A DNA stretch of 36,607 nt, taken from the NCBI RefSeq assembly GCF_900143625.1, contig NZ_FRFF01000111.1, positions 1 to 36,607 of the forward strand, given 5' to 3'. This stretch comes from Nocardiopsis sp. JB363. Lineage in GTDB: Bacteria > Actinomycetota > Actinomycetes > Streptosporangiales > Streptosporangiaceae. Position 1 is the stretch's first letter. Every line of letters begins with the position of its first letter. Positions 1 to 7,320 of this stretch are shown here, one piece after another. Below the pieces are notes generated by a model that worked only from the letters and a program-made list of their open reading frames with translations, did no database searches and had not been told where the DNA came from. Position numbers and translations under genes: made by a program.

Positions 1-602
1 TGCCCGAGGTCGACCCCGCCCTGCCCTCCGCCGCCCTGCCCGGGGTCGCCGTTCCCGAGGTCAACGGGGTCGTGGGGGCCGCTCAGGACCAGGTCGACTC
101 CGTCGAGGTGACCGTTCCGCGGGTGAACGTGCCCGAGGTGGACACCGACGGCTACCTGGCCACCGCCCAGGGCACCACCGTCATGGTCGAATTCCTCTCC
201 CAGCAGGCCCGCGGTGACGTCGACGCCGTCGCCGCCGAGGCCGGTTCCGTGGTCGACCAGACCGTGTCGGGCGTGGGCACCGACCTGGACGGTGTGGACG
301 ACCACGCCGTGGACACCGCCACGGGTGTCACCGACGGCGCCGTCGAGGACCTCGACGTCCCCGCGACCGACGTCGTCGACACCGAGGTGCTGCCCGAAAC
401 CCCCGCGGCCGGCGGGGTGGAAGACACCGTCGACGGTCTCACCGAGGCCGACGACCTGGCCGAGCTGGAGGTCGTCGACACCGAGACCCTGCCCACCGAC
501 GAGCTGCCGACCGACGCCTTGGACACGGACGTGACCGGCGCCGACCCGGTCGGCGACACCACCGACGCCCTGGGCACCGACCTGACCGACGGCCTGCTGT
601 AG
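1..602 (+). CDS. Acidic D/T/V-rich protein, C-terminal part (5' end outside window)
   Basis: The frame is open from base 3 to the TAG at 600-602 without any start being needed, so this is the 3' end of a longer gene. A GTG at 72 is internal. The visible part of about 199 residues is rich in Asp, Val, Thr and Gly and has almost no Lys or Cys. It contains repeated phrases of the type VVDTE-x-LP (DTEVLPETP, DTETLPTDELP) and ends in GTDLTDGLL. The composition and the ETLP-like phrases resemble the complete secreted protein at 31937-33028, so I infer a related exported, low-complexity surface protein. No catalytic domain is visible. The signal peptide, if any, lies upstream of the window. Confidence 0.75.
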   Translation, partial: PEVDPALPSAALPGVAVPEVNGVVGAAQDQVDSVEVTVPRVNVPEVDTDGYLATAQGTTVMVEFLSQQARGDVDAVAAEAGSVVDQTVSGVGTDLDGVDDHAVDTATGVTDGAVEDLDVPATDVVDTEVLPETPAAGGVEDTVDGLTEADDLAELEVVDTETLPTDELPTDALDTDVTGADPVGDTTDALGTDLTDGLL

Positions 603-1002
603 CCGTCGGTTCGACCGCGCGCTCCGCGTTGTGACACGCGGGTGCGCGCGGCCCCGGGCGGTTCGAGGGTTGATCCGCTCCGATGCGGGCGTGGCGGGAT
701 CCGTGGGGGGTCCGTCCACGCCACCCGGAGCAAGCGGGATCAGGGGGCCCTACCGCCCGGGGTCTTCCCGGAAGGTCCCGGGGTGGGAACGGCGCGTACC
801 CGTGGCAGCGACGGGGAGCCACCGTCACCCTCCCCGGGACCCTCACGAATAAAGTCGCCGCGCCCCGAGATACGGGGCGCGGCGACCCATGTCCGAAACC
901 GCCCTTTTCCTTGCGCCGGAGGGATATCAAGGAGGCGCGAATAGATGGTTATCGGCTATTGCTGAAACCGGGTTCCGGACTTTCTTTTTCGAGGCCGTCC
1001 GG
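603..1002. other. Intergenic region between convergent genes
   Basis: This 400-base spacer separates the plus-strand acidic protein from minus-strand gabD. It holds the strong hairpin at 854-886. ORFs crossing it are short or are shadows of gabD. I see no RNA gene in it. Confidence 0.6.
854..886 (-). terminator. Terminator after gabD
   Basis: A perfect 14-bp GC stem (854-867 with 873-886) closes a 5-base loop, AGATA. Read on the minus strand it is followed by CTTTATTC, a short T-rich tail, so it fits termination of gabD about 117 bases past its stop. It may also stop the convergent plus-strand gene. Confidence 0.75.
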
Positions 1003-2469
1003 CTAGGAAATTCCGCCGATCCCCACGTACTTGACGTCGAGGAACTCATCGATGCCGACTCGACCGCCCTCACGACCCAGCCCGGAGTGCTTCACCCCGC
1101 CGAACGGGGCCGCCGGGTTGGACACCACACCCTGGTTCAGCCCGACCATGCCGGTCTCCAAGGCCTCACTGACCCGGAACGCGCGGTTCAGGTCCCGCGT
1201 GTACAGGTAGCTGACCAGGCCGAACTCGGTGTCGTTGGCGGCGTGGACCACTTCCTCCTCGGTGTCGAAGGGCATCACGGGCGCCACGGGACCGAAGATC
1301 TCGGTGGTGGACAGTTCCGCCGCGAACGGCACGTTCGCCAGCACCGTCGGCTGGTAGAAGTGCCCTGGTCCGTCCCCGGGGCCACCGCCCACCAGCACGT
1401 TCGCTCCACGTTCGACGGCGTCGTCGACCAGGCTCTGGACCTTCTGCCGGGCCTTGTCATCGATCAGCGGACCCACGTCCGCGTCTTCGTCCAGGCCACG
1501 GCCCAACCGGAGCGCGCCCATGCGTTCGCTGAGCCGGGTCGAGAACTCCTCCGCGATCCCCGACTGGACGTAGATCCGGTTGGCCGCCGTGCACGCCTCC
1601 CCGATGTTGCGCATCTTGGCGAGCATCGCCCCGTCCACGGCCGCGTCCAGGTCGGCGTCGTCGAAGACGATGAAGGGCGCGTTCCCACCCAGTTCCATGG
1701 AGGTGCGCAGCACCTGGCCGGCGCTCTGCTCCAGCAGCTTGCGGCCCACAGCCGTCGACCCCGTGAACGACACCTTGCGGATCCGACCGTCGGTGAGCAG
1801 CGGCTCGGTGATCCGACCCGGGTCCGTGGTGGGCAGGACGCTCAGTACCCCCTCCGGAAGACCAGCCTCGGTGAGGATGTTGGCCAGCGCCAGCGCGGAC
1901 AGAGGGGTCTGCTGGGCGGGCTTGAGGATCATCGTGCATCCCGCCGCGATGGCCGGCCCGATCTTGCGGGTTCCCATCGCCATGGGGAAGTTCCAAGGGG
2001 TGATGAGCATGCAGGGGCCGACCGGCTGTCGCATGACGAGGAAGCGCGACTTGCCGTCCGGTGAGGTGGAGAAACCGCCCTCGATCCGCACCGCCTCCTC
2101 GGAGAACCAGCGGAAGAACTCGGCGGCGTAAGCGATCTCGCCACGCGCCTCCGCGAGCGGCTTGCCCATCTCCAAGGTCATCAGGACCGCCAGCTCCTCC
2201 TGGTGGTCCATCAGCAGTTGATAGCTCCGGTACAGGATCTCACCGCGCTCCCGGGGCGAGGTCTTGGCCCACTCCGGCTGCGTGCGCGTCGCGATGTCCA
2301 GGGCCTCCAGACCGTCCTCCTTGCTCGCGTTCGCGACTTCGCACAGGACCTCGCGGGTGGAGGGGTCCTCCACGGGGAACATGGACCCGGTGGACGCATC
2401 ACGCCACTTTCCCCCGAGGAAGAGCATCTTGTTCACCTGTGAGATGACCCGTGCTTCCCGATCCGCCAT
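1003..2469 (-). CDS. gabD: NAD(P)-dependent succinate-semialdehyde dehydrogenase
   Basis: This aldehyde dehydrogenase superfamily protein of 488 residues oxidises succinate semialdehyde to succinate, the second step of GABA breakdown. Visible features in order: TPWNFPMAM (oxyanion Asn160), ILKPAQQTP (coenzyme-binding Lys183), FTGSTAVG (cofactor loop, about 235-242), MELGGNAPF (general base Glu259) and GEACTAANR (catalytic Cys293). TRKIGPAIAAGCT is typical of the GabD branch. The ATG at 2469 has GAGGAG six bases upstream. It is transcribed away from gabT, its pathway partner, across a 138-base shared promoter region. The usual KPAE/KPAS is KPAQ here, a minor variation. Another semialdehyde as substrate is possible, but the gabT neighbour supports succinate semialdehyde. 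Confidence 0.92.
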   Translation of the reverse strand: MADREARVISQVNKMLFLGGKWRDASTGSMFPVEDPSTREVLCEVANASKEDGLEALDIATRTQPEWAKTSPRERGEILYRSYQLLMDHQEELAVLMTLEMGKPLAEARGEIAYAAEFFRWFSEEAVRIEGGFSTSPDGKSRFLVMRQPVGPCMLITPWNFPMAMGTRKIGPAIAAGCTMILKPAQQTPLSALALANILTEAGLPEGVLSVLPTTDPGRITEPLLTDGRIRKVSFTGSTAVGRKLLEQSAGQVLRTSMELGGNAPFIVFDDADLDAAVDGAMLAKMRNIGEACTAANRIYVQSGIAEEFSTRLSERMGALRLGRGLDEDADVGPLIDDKARQKVQSLVDDAVERGANVLVGGGPGDGPGHFYQPTVLANVPFAAELSTTEIFGPVAPVMPFDTEEEVVHAANDTEFGLVSYLYTRDLNRAFRVSEALETGMVGLNQGVVSNPAAPFGGVKHSGLGREGGRVGIDEFLDVKYVGIGGIS

Positions 2470-2559
2470 GTTCTACTCCTCAGTCGACTGTGGTCGGAGA
2501 ACTGCCCGGCGTGCGTCCGCTGGACACCGCCGCGTCCCGGATGTTTCCATAGCAGTGTC

Positions 2560-2573
2560 GATTGTCAACAATC
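2560..2573. promoter_or_regulatory. GntR-type operator candidate between gabD and gabT
   Basis: GATTGTCAACAATC consists of two perfect 6-base arms around CA. It matches the general GntR/FadR-type operator pattern TTGTnnACAA. It lies 35 bases before the gabT start and 91 before gabD, so it could control both genes. No GntR gene lies in the window, so the regulator is unknown. Confidence 0.5.
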
Positions 2574-2607
2574 CTACGGAACTAGAGCAAGGAATTGAGG
2601 CCATCGC

Positions 2608-3858
2608 ATGGCGGAGCTCTCCCCGGCCCTCAAGCAGGCGACCCCGGTCATCGCCGCACGAGGTGAGGGTGTCTACATCTACGACGAGGACGACCGCCGC
2701 TTCCTGGACTTCACGGCCGGGATCGGTGTGACCAGCACCGGACACTGCCACCCCAAGGTGGTCGCCGCGGCCCAGGAACAGGTCGCGACCCTGATCCACG
2801 GCCAGTACACCACCGTGATGCACCGTCCCCTGCTGCGACTCACCGAACGTCTCGGCGAGGTCCTGCCCGAGGGGATCGATCGGCTGTTCTTCGTCAACTC
2901 CGGCAGCGAGGCGGTCGAGGCGGCCCTGCGCCTGGCCCGCCAGGCCACCGGGCGGCAGAACGCCGTCGTCTTCCAGGGTTCCTTCCACGGCCGCACCATG
3001 GGTGCCGCCTCCCTGACCACCTCCGGTACCAAGATCCGAGCGGGCATCGGCCCCCTCGTCCCCGGTGTCGTGGTCGCCCCCTTCCCGTACGCCTACCGAC
3101 TGGGCATGTCCGAGGCCGACGCCGTCGCCTACGCCCTGCGCGAGCTCGACTACCAGTTCGCCACGGTTACCTCGCCCAAGGACACCGCGGCGGTGTTCAT
3201 CGAACCGGTCCTCGGCGAGGGCGGCTATGTCCCCGTCCCGGACGCCTTCCTCCAGGGGTTGCGCGAACGAGCCGACCGGCACGGGTTCCTGCTGGTCATG
3301 GACGAGGTACAGACCGGGTTCGGGCGCACCGGAACGTTCTGGGGACACGAGCCCTCCGGCGTTCGCCCGGACATCGTCATCACCGCCAAGGGGCTCGCCA
3401 GCGGGTTCCCGATCTCCGCCATCGCCGCTCCCTCGTCCATCATGGACAAGGCCTGGCCGGGCTCCCAGGGTGGGACCTACGGCGGCAACGCCGTCGCCTG
3501 CGCCGGCGCCCTGGCCACCCTGGATGTCATCCAGGAAGAGGGGCTGGTGGAGAACTCCGCCCGCCAGGGTGAGCGCCTTCAACAGGGCCTGACCAAGATC
3601 GCCGAGGCCAACCCGGCCATCGGAGACGTGCGAGGCCGCGGCCTGATGCGGGCCTGCGAGTTCGTGAAGGCCGATGGTTCACCCGATGGGGAGACCGCCC
3701 AGCGCGCCCAGCAGGCCGCCGCACAGAACGGTCTGCTCCTGCTGACCTGCGGCCCGGCCGGCAACGTCGTCCGGTTCATCCCGGCCCTGATCGTCGACGG
3801 CGATCAGGTCGACACCGCCCTCGAACTGTGGGCGGCCTCCGTGGAGGAAGTGGTCTGA
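2608..3858 (+). CDS. gabT: 4-aminobutyrate aminotransferase
   Basis: This class III pyridoxal-phosphate aminotransferase of 416 residues transfers the amino group of GABA to 2-oxoglutarate, giving succinate semialdehyde for the adjacent GabD. Visible motifs: FTAGIGVTSTGHCHP near the N terminus, NSGSEAVEAALR (about 97-108, PLP phosphate binding), GSFHGRT (124-130), MDEVQTGFGRTG (Asp232, pyridine nitrogen contact) and VITAKGLASGFP, where Lys261 is the Schiff-base lysine. Length is normal for the family. The ATG at 2608 follows an AAGGAATTGAGG purine stretch. It is divergent from gabD and closed by a strong terminator. Close relatives act on ornithine, acetylornithine or 5-aminovalerate; the gabD neighbour favours GABA. 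Confidence 0.9.
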   Translation: MAELSPALKQATPVIAARGEGVYIYDEDDRRFLDFTAGIGVTSTGHCHPKVVAAAQEQVATLIHGQYTTVMHRPLLRLTERLGEVLPEGIDRLFFVNSGSEAVEAALRLARQATGRQNAVVFQGSFHGRTMGAASLTTSGTKIRAGIGPLVPGVVVAPFPYAYRLGMSEADAVAYALRELDYQFATVTSPKDTAAVFIEPVLGEGGYVPVPDAFLQGLRERADRHGFLLVMDEVQTGFGRTGTFWGHEPSGVRPDIVITAKGLASGFPISAIAAPSSIMDKAWPGSQGGTYGGNAVACAGALATLDVIQEEGLVENSARQGERLQQGLTKIAEANPAIGDVRGRGLMRACEFVKADGSPDGETAQRAQQAAAQNGLLLLTCGPAGNVVRFIPALIVDGDQVDTALELWAASVEEVV

Positions 3859-3865
3859 CCTGCCA

Positions 3866-3893
3866 GGACGCCGCCGGGCGACCGGCGGCGTCC
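3866..3893 (+). terminator. Terminator after gabT
   Basis: A perfect 12-bp GC stem (3866-3877 with 3882-3893) is closed by a GCGA tetraloop, eight bases after the gabT stop. There is no U tract, as is common in this genome. Confidence 0.75.
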
Positions 3894-4008
3894 GCATGGC
3901 CCGGCTCACACCCGAAATGGGCGCGAACCCACTCCCACAGCGTGATAGAGTCGGAGACGTCGCAAGGGAGAGCGAAGCTCACCCGAGCGGGACACAATTG
4001 CAAGACCT

Positions 4009-4084
4009 GCACTCGTAGCTCAATGGATAGAGCATCTGACTACGGATCAGAAGGTTGGGGGTTCGAATCCTCCCGAGTGCGCCA
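4009..4084 (+). tRNA. tRNA-Arg (anticodon ACG), CCA encoded
   Basis: A full cloverleaf can be drawn. The acceptor stem pairs GCACTCG (4009-4015) with CGAGTGC (4074-4080). The D stem is GCTC/GAGC. The anticodon stem TCTGA/TCAGA surrounds loop CTACGGA with anticodon ACG at 4042-4044. The T loop is TTCGAAT. A discriminator G at 4081 is followed by an encoded CCA at 4082-4084. It reads CGT and, after A-to-I editing of position 34, CGC and CGA codons. Two terminator hairpins follow. No integrase or duplicated tRNA 3' end is visible, so there is no sign of an integrated element here. Confidence 0.97.
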
Positions 4085-4103
4085 CCTTGAGACAGTGGAG
4101 CGA

Positions 4104-4140
4104 CTGCCGGGCATGCGTAAGCAGCCCGGCAGGCGCTTTT
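4104..4140 (+). terminator. Intrinsic terminator after tRNA-Arg
   Basis: CTGCCGGGC (4104-4112) pairs perfectly with GCCCGGCAG (4124-4132) around an 11-base loop. GCGCTTTTGTG follows, with a short T run. It begins 20 bases after the tRNA CCA end. Confidence 0.8.
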
Positions 4141-4158
4141 GTGCCGCCTTGGACCCAC

Positions 4159-4200
4159 AGCCGCCCGAACTGCGAAAACAGCTTGGGCGGCTTCTTTTGT
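4159..4200 (+). terminator. Second tandem terminator downstream of tRNA-Arg
   Basis: AGCCGCCC (4159-4166) pairs with GGGCGGCT (4185-4192). The stem continues inward through GAACTG/CAGCTT with one mismatch and one G-U pair, to the loop CGAAAA. TCTTTTG follows. It is a backup terminator that also separates the tRNA from the convergent gene ending at 4214. Confidence 0.75.
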
Positions 4201-4213
4201 CGGGCCGTCTCGT

Positions 4214-4522
4214 CTACTCCTCGGGTTTCTCCTGTGTCGTGGCGGGGCGTCGGTCGTTCATTCGCAGGACGATGAGCAGGGCCACACCCGCTGCGACCAG
4301 GGCGACCGCCCACGAAGCCACCGGTGCCATGGTCACCTCGCACCCATTGAACGAGAAGTTCCTGGCGGAAACCTCTTCGTAGGCGAACCACCCGAAGGAT
4401 TGTTCGGGCATGGGGAAGGACCACCAGCCCGCTCCGCACGAACTGGTGGGGACCAGTCCTAGAGCGCTTCCGCCTGAGATCAGGGCGATGGCGATGGCGC
4501 GGATGATCTGGAGGGGGGACAC
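4214..4522 (-). CDS. Small membrane protein of unknown function
   Basis: I chose the GTG at 4522-4520 because GAGGAG lies four to five bases upstream; the frame is open further upstream but without a better start. The 102-residue product has a hydrophobic N-terminal segment (residues about 4-22, IIRAIAIALISGGSALGLV), then an outward loop with two Cys and several aromatic residues (PTSSCGAGWW, NFSFNGCEV). A second membrane segment (about 66-86) and a short basic/acidic tail ending in EKPEE follow. The two Cys could form an extracytoplasmic disulfide. I do not recognise a family. It is divergent from the alditol oxidase and may share its promoter region. Confidence 0.65.
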   Translation of the reverse strand: MSPLQIIRAIAIALISGGSALGLVPTSSCGAGWWSFPMPEQSFGWFAYEEVSARNFSFNGCEVTMAPVASWAVALVAAGVALLIVLRMNDRRPATTQEKPEE

Positions 4523-4624
4523 GTTTCTCCTCAGTGCCGGGGTGCCACATAGGACGCTTCCGCATCCTCTCCGGTTGCTGAAGGGCGCCGAACGCGGGTC
4601 TGGTAGCGTGCCCGATCCGAACTC

Positions 4625-4638
4625 TGGGAACGCTCCCA
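4625..4638. promoter_or_regulatory. CebR/CelR-like LacI-family operator upstream of the alditol oxidase
   Basis: TGGGAACGCTCCCA differs at one base from TGGGAGCGCTCCCA, the 14-bp palindrome known for CebR of Streptomyces and CelR of Thermobifida. It lies 26 bases upstream of the ATG at 4664. It is downstream of a possible extended -10 (TGGTAGCGT, 4601-4609), a position that would block transcription when occupied. No LacI-family regulator is encoded in the window. Confidence 0.65.
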
Positions 4639-4663
4639 GGCGGTGACCCCCTCTGGAGGCCGA

Positions 4664-5911
4664 ATGACCGCCTCGCCCACACCGGTCCGTAACTGGGCCG
4701 GGAACCTCACCTACGCCAGCCCTCGGATCCACCGTCCGACCAGCGTCGACGAGCTCTCCTCCCTGGTCCGGGACACCCCGCGGATCCGGGCGTTGGGCAG
4801 TGGGCATTCCTTCAATCGGGTCGCCGACTCCGACCACGACCTGGTCCGGTTGGACGTTCTCCCCCGGGAGATCGAGGTGGGCGTGGACACCGTCACCGTC
4901 TCAGCGGGCACCCGGTACGCGGACCTGGCCACCGTGTTGCACCGGCGGGGGTTCGCGCTGGGCAATCTGGCCTCGCTGCCGCACATCTCGGTGGCCGGGT
5001 CCTGCGCCACCGGCACGCATGGGTCCGGTGATCGGCAACGGTGTCTGGCCGCGGCGGTCCGCAGGATCGAGTTGATGGGCCCCGACGGTGAAACGGTCCG
5101 GTTGGGGCGGGGCGACGACGCCTTCCCCGGTTCGGTGGTGGCGCTCGGCGCGTTGGGGATCGTCACCCGGCTCACCCTGGAGATCGAACCCACCTTCGAG
5201 GTCTCCCAGCGGGTCCGGCTCGATGTGCCCTTGGACGAGGTCGCGGCGGACTTCGACGCGGTCTTCGGGGCGGCCTACAGCGTCAGCTTGTTCACCGACT
5301 GGTGTGGGACCACCGGCAGGGTCTGGCTGAAGCGGCGCGTGGGCGAGCCCGGAGGCATGTGGTCCGGCGGTCGTTCGGCGAGCGTCCCCCAGCACCCGGT
5401 TCCGGGGGTGCCCACCGAACCCGCCACCGAACAGCTGGACGTGCCCGGCCCGTGGTGTGATCGGCTGCCGCACTTCCGTCCGGAACTGCCCCCGAGCGCC
5501 GGCGCCGAACTCCAGTCCGAGCTCTACCTGCCTCGGGAGGTCGCTCCCGAGGCCTTCGCGGCGCTCAGGGAGATCGGCGACCACATCGCCCAGGTGCTGT
5601 ATATCGGGGAGGTGCGCACGGTCCGCGCCGATGACCTGTGGCTGAGCCCCGCGTACGGTCGCGACTCGGTGACCTTCCACTTCACCTGGCATCGGAACCC
5701 GGAAGCGGTGACCCCGGTCCTGCGGGAGGTAGAGGAAAGGCTCGCCCCGCTGGGCGCGCGCCCGCACTGGGGCAAGCTCACGACGCTGCGGCCCATGGAG
5801 GTCGTCGGTCGGTACGAACGAGCGGCCGACTTCGCCGACCTGTTGGAGCGCTTCGACCCGACCGGGAAATTCCGCAACCCCTTCGTGGATTCCTACTTCC
5901 CCCGGCCCTGA
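4664..5911 (+). CDS. aldO: FAD-dependent alditol oxidase (AldO family)
   Basis: This 415-residue VAO/PCMH-family flavoprotein is predicted to oxidise terminal hydroxyls of polyols such as xylitol or sorbitol with O2, giving the aldose and H2O2. It matches my recollection of Streptomyces coelicolor AldO along its whole length. His48 in RALGSGHSFN corresponds to AldO His46, the covalent FAD attachment site. The substrate-site residues Ser104, Glu316, Arg318, His339, Thr341 and Lys371 correspond to AldO Ser106, Glu320, Arg322, His343, Thr345 and Lys375; the last five share a constant offset of four. ASLPHISVAGS and GTHGSG are the FAD-binding signature. The ATG at 4664 has GGAGG five bases upstream and is preferred to the GTG at 4643. 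A LacI-type operator precedes it. No signal peptide is visible, so it should be cytoplasmic. Confidence 0.9.
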   Translation: MTASPTPVRNWAGNLTYASPRIHRPTSVDELSSLVRDTPRIRALGSGHSFNRVADSDHDLVRLDVLPREIEVGVDTVTVSAGTRYADLATVLHRRGFALGNLASLPHISVAGSCATGTHGSGDRQRCLAAAVRRIELMGPDGETVRLGRGDDAFPGSVVALGALGIVTRLTLEIEPTFEVSQRVRLDVPLDEVAADFDAVFGAAYSVSLFTDWCGTTGRVWLKRRVGEPGGMWSGGRSASVPQHPVPGVPTEPATEQLDVPGPWCDRLPHFRPELPPSAGAELQSELYLPREVAPEAFAALREIGDHIAQVLYIGEVRTVRADDLWLSPAYGRDSVTFHFTWHRNPEAVTPVLREVEERLAPLGARPHWGKLTTLRPMEVVGRYERAADFADLLERFDPTGKFRNPFVDSYFPRP

Positions 5912-5918
5912 ACGCGGG

Positions 5919-5950
5919 AACGGGGCGGCCCTGTGACGGACCGCCCCGTT
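5919..5950. terminator. Bidirectional terminator between convergent genes
   Basis: AACGGGGCGG (5919-5928) pairs perfectly with CCGCCCCGTT (5941-5950) around a 12-base loop. It lies 8 bases after the alditol oxidase stop and 36 bases from the stop of the convergent gene at 5986. Confidence 0.75.
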
Positions 5951-5985
5951 GGCGCTTCACACACGCTCAGAAGCCCTCGACGGGA

Positions 5986-7029
5986 TCAACCCTCGGGGTT
6001 CTCCTGGGCGGAGTTCTTCCTGCGGCGCGCTAGGTAGGCGGCGGCGCCACCGCCGGCGGCGATCGCGGTGCCCGCGGCGATCAGGCCGAGGACGGGCACA
6101 CCGGTCCGGGCCAGGTCGTCTTCCTTGCCGGGCTTCTCGTCGGCCGGAGCCTCAGCGTCCTTCTCGGCGTCGGAGCCTTCCTGGTCCTGGCCACCCTCGT
6201 CACCGGAACCCTCGGACTCCTCCGGGTCGGTGTCACCTTCTCCGCCGTCCTCGCCACCGGTGTCGTCCCCGTCGTCGCCCTCGTTCCCATCTTCGTTCTC
6301 GCCGTCCTCCTCGCCTTCGTCTCCGCCGTCTTCCGCGGGCGGAAGGTCACCTGCGACCCAGGTGTCCCCGATGCCGTAGGTGACGCTGAACCCCTCCTCG
6401 GGGAAGTCCACGACGAGTTCGAGGGAGTGGTGGGCGCCCCACAGGGGCGTGCCGTCGATGCTCTCCTCCCAGGGGGAGGTGTTGGTGACGAACAAGAACT
6501 CGGCGCCGATCTCGTTCACCTCCACGGAGCTCTCGCCCGCGTCGTGGACGAACTCCTCGTCGCCGGCCCAGTTCCGATGCGTCTCGATCGTGGTGCCGGT
6601 GAAGGAGGCATGGAGGACGGACTCTTCGGAGGAACCCTCGGCGTTCTCCAAGCCCGGTTGGGAGACACCACCGGAGGCCGCCTCACGCATGGCTTCGATG
6701 TCGCCCTCGGTGAGTTCGATGCGCAGTTCCTCGAAGAGCACACGTGAGATGAGTTCGTCCGTGTCCACGTCCACCAGGATGCTGGTCCGGGAGTCGGCGA
6801 AGATCTCGTCCTTGTAGGCGTCCAGGTAGCGGTTGGTGCCGTGGACGTCACCACCTCTAGGACCGAACAACTGGATGCGGGCGTCATCGGCGATGTGCGC
6901 CCGTGCGTAACCGACCTCTCCGGTGTCGGCATAGGCGGGGGCTGCCGCCAGGGTGAGTGCGCCGAAGGCGATGAAGGCCACGGCACCCTGAGCGGCACGC
7001 CGGGAGTGTTCGGGGGATCGGGGAGTCAA
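5986..7029 (-). CDS. LARTG-type cell-wall-anchored acidic surface protein
   Basis: The frame is open beyond the true N terminus. I place the start at the TTG at 7029, which follows GTGAGGG and is directly ahead of a Sec signal peptide (cleavage after APAYA, residue 34). The mature N-terminal domain (about 35-225) has mixed, probably beta-rich composition and no family I recognise. A disordered linker (about 230-300) made almost only of Asp, Glu and Gly follows. The end is a sorting signal: LARTG at 306-310, a 24-residue hydrophobic segment and an RRRK tail. LAxTG is the motif used by class E sortases of high-GC actinobacteria; no sortase is in the window. The linker probably spans the wall so that the N-terminal domain is displayed. 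The non-AUG start makes the exact N terminus uncertain. Confidence 0.82.
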   Translation of the reverse strand: MTPRSPEHSRRAAQGAVAFIAFGALTLAAAPAYADTGEVGYARAHIADDARIQLFGPRGGDVHGTNRYLDAYKDEIFADSRTSILVDVDTDELISRVLFEELRIELTEGDIEAMREAASGGVSQPGLENAEGSSEESVLHASFTGTTIETHRNWAGDEEFVHDAGESSVEVNEIGAEFLFVTNTSPWEESIDGTPLWGAHHSLELVVDFPEEGFSVTYGIGDTWVAGDLPPAEDGGDEGEEDGENEDGNEGDDGDDTGGEDGGEGDTDPEESEGSGDEGGQDQEGSDAEKDAEAPADEKPGKEDDLARTGVPVLGLIAAGTAIAAGGGAAAYLARRRKNSAQENPEG

Positions 7030-7320
7030 GGAACCCTCACTTCGTCTGATCCGGTCGTTTCCGTTCCACGACCGGTGGGGGATGTCGCACGCGCACCGGA
7101 AGCGGGTGGGCTGCGGCGACGGCGAACGAGCACACCGGTTCTCACCGCATGGGCATTCGCAGACAATTGATGCTAGATAGGTAAGGCGAGGGCAAAGCAC
7201 TCCTTTTGGAGACGATCGGATAACTACTTTTCGGTTTCCGAAAGGGAGCGCCCGTAATGTTTTCCTATTGATGATCAATTCGCGTGAACCATTCTCGAAG
7301 ATGGGCGTCTGAAGGTGTGT
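7030..7320. other. Intergenic region with hairpin and likely promoter of the LARTG protein
   Basis: It is AT-richer than its flanks between about 7150 and 7310. An 8-bp hairpin with a TTT loop (7227-7244, arms CTTTTCGG and CCGAAAGG, one G-U) lies 77 bases past the helicase stop and could end that transcript. The promoter of the gene starting at 7029 must lie in the remainder, but no convincing -35/-10 pair stands out. Confidence 0.4.

Noticed and set aside
889..2064. Long plus-strand ORF opposite gabD
   Set aside because: It is an antisense shadow of a clearly conserved aldehyde dehydrogenase gene; its composition is typical of the complement of high-GC coding DNA.
4009..4084. tRNA-Arg as an integration (att) site
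   Set aside because: No integrase, direct repeat of the tRNA 3' end or foreign genes are visible on either side.
7165..7195. IdeR/DtxR-like iron box (TAGGTAAGGC)
   Set aside because: Only one half matches the consensus; the second half of the palindrome is missing.
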